A stretch of 64,000 nt of DNA from Lewinellaceae bacterium. GTDB taxonomy: Bacteria > Bacteroidota > Bacteroidia > Chitinophagales > Saprospiraceae. The position numbers and the translations under genes are program-made. Under the pieces are notes generated by a model. The model searched no databases, had not been told where the DNA came from, and worked only from the letters and a program-made list of their open reading frames with translations. Positions 63,632-64,000 of the stretch are shown here, one piece after another (the first letter of the stretch is position 1; each line of letters opens with the position of its first letter). The stretch lies in NCBI GenBank assembly GCA_024644235.1, contig JAHELJ010000006.1, forward strand, positions 106,970 through 170,969, read 5' to 3'.

Positions 63632-64000
63632 ATGGCAAAATTATCGGTGTTGGAACTACAAGATCTTATTGATTCCTATAAATCTGATTTAAGGAAATTG
63701 GAGTATCAAGCAAGTTCCCTGAAAGGCATGATCGCAGACCTTTCAAAGCAACTCGGAGTAGAATCAAAGAAAGTAAAGAAAAAGCGAGGACCGGGTAGAC
63801 CCAGAAAATCCACCACAGCTGCAAAAGCCACTGCTAAAAAACGCGGACCAGGCAGACCGAGAAAATCCGAAACGGCAGCAACAACCACGGCCAAATTCGT
63901 CTGCGCCACCCTCGGCCAGACCGAAAAAGGCGCGGACGGCAAGGAAGGTCAGATCCTCAACGCGCAACTGGCGGTCGACGGGAAGACCGGCAAATACAAA
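63632..64000 (+). CDS. AT-hook/GRP-repeat DNA-binding-type protein, N-terminal part
   Basis: The translation begins MAKLSVLELQDLIDSYKSDL with a helical N-terminus (KLEYQASSLKGMIADLSKQL), followed by two basic KKRGPGRPRKS repeats (about residues 52-62 and 71-81), the AT-hook core that inserts into A+T-rich minor grooves. It fits an H-NS/histone-like nucleoid protein of Bacteroidota. From about 63895 the repeat stops and the base composition becomes about 61% GC by count over the last ~110 bases; in this frame the residues are TAKFVCATLGQTEKG onwards, not basic. The gene runs off the right edge. Confidence 0.65.
   Translation, partial: MAKLSVLELQDLIDSYKSDLRKLEYQASSLKGMIADLSKQLGVESKKVKKKRGPGRPRKSTTAAKATAKKRGPGRPRKSETAATTTAKFVCATLGQTEKGADGKEGQILNAQLAVDGKTGKYK

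Noticed and set aside
63706..63967. Minus-strand ORFs at the right edge
   Set aside because: They are low-complexity shadows of the AT-hook repeat coding sequence.

Overview
This 64 kb window is chromosomal DNA from a member of the Bacteroidota. The evidence is: two proteins with type IX secretion (T9SS) C-terminal sorting domains, a porT homologue directly downstream of ubiE, start regions without Shine-Dalgarno sequences, promoter boxes of the TAnnTTTG type, a parA-parB-DUF5683 operon, and a Y_Y_Y/beta-propeller hybrid histidine kinase. A marine or environmental Saprospirales-like or Cytophagales-like lineage is plausible, but I cannot fix the genus. Coding density is high and base composition is even (roughly mid-40s % GC by eye), except for the last ~110 bases, which are clearly GC-richer. 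I saw no rRNA, tRNA, CRISPR array, insertion sequence or prophage.

Layout. 1-7.0 kb: a cut-off class V aminotransferase, glmM, a PAP2 phosphatase, lysA, and a DUF1800/DUF1501 pair with a T9SS tail. 7.1-9.8 kb: an SRPBCC protein, tpiA (with a 24-bp tandem duplication at their junction), two small conserved or hypothetical genes and a SET-domain protein. 9.8-14.6 kb: a large periplasmic TPR protein followed by an outer-membrane beta-barrel. 14.7-19.9 kb: rocD, coaE, a MazG-like pyrophosphohydrolase, a cysteine-synthase-like enzyme, an orphan cytochrome oxidase subunit III and a YggS-type PLP protein. 19.9-25.7 kb: an FG-GAP/T9SS surface protein, an NhaC antiporter, an SGNH hydrolase, a small TonB-like ORF and a deoxynucleoside kinase. 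25.8-30.0 kb: gatC, an ABC ATPase, a PduO-type adenosyltransferase, a PgpH-type c-di-AMP phosphodiesterase and DUF6580. 30.3-39.8 kb: an M1 peptidase, an ABC-2 exporter pair, a two-NBD ABC protein, fmt, an OmpA-like protein, SCP2 and an SGNH protein. 39.9-45.1 kb: a metallo-beta-lactamase-fold hydrolase with parA, parB and DUF5683, then an FMN reductase, lipB and an SDR. 45.2-51.7 kb: a signalling cassette (giant hybrid histidine kinase, single-domain response regulator, GAF-nucleotidyl cyclase). 51.7-64 kb: ychF, an AcpH-like protein, porT-ubiE, gyrA, a TPR protein with a clear terminator, TRAP permeases, a helical-repeat protein, pnuC, a LEA-like protein and a cut-off AT-hook-like protein.

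How the genes work together. Many are housekeeping genes for cell wall (glmM, lysA), translation (gatC, fmt, ychF), replication and segregation (gyrA, parAB), cofactors (coaE, lipB, ubiE, pnuC, PduO) and central carbon (tpiA). The most distinctive module is the three-gene cassette at 45-52 kb. It would carry a periplasmic signal from a beta-propeller sensor through a phosphorelay to a cyclic-nucleotide-forming enzyme. PorT together with the two T9SS-tailed proteins indicates a working type IX export route. I did not find a clearly new defence or mobile system. The points most worth a second look are the signalling cassette with its degenerate second receiver, the T9SS-tagged DUF1501 with DUF1800, the SET-domain protein, the two-NBD ABC protein with a broken signature motif, and the sharp composition change at the right edge.
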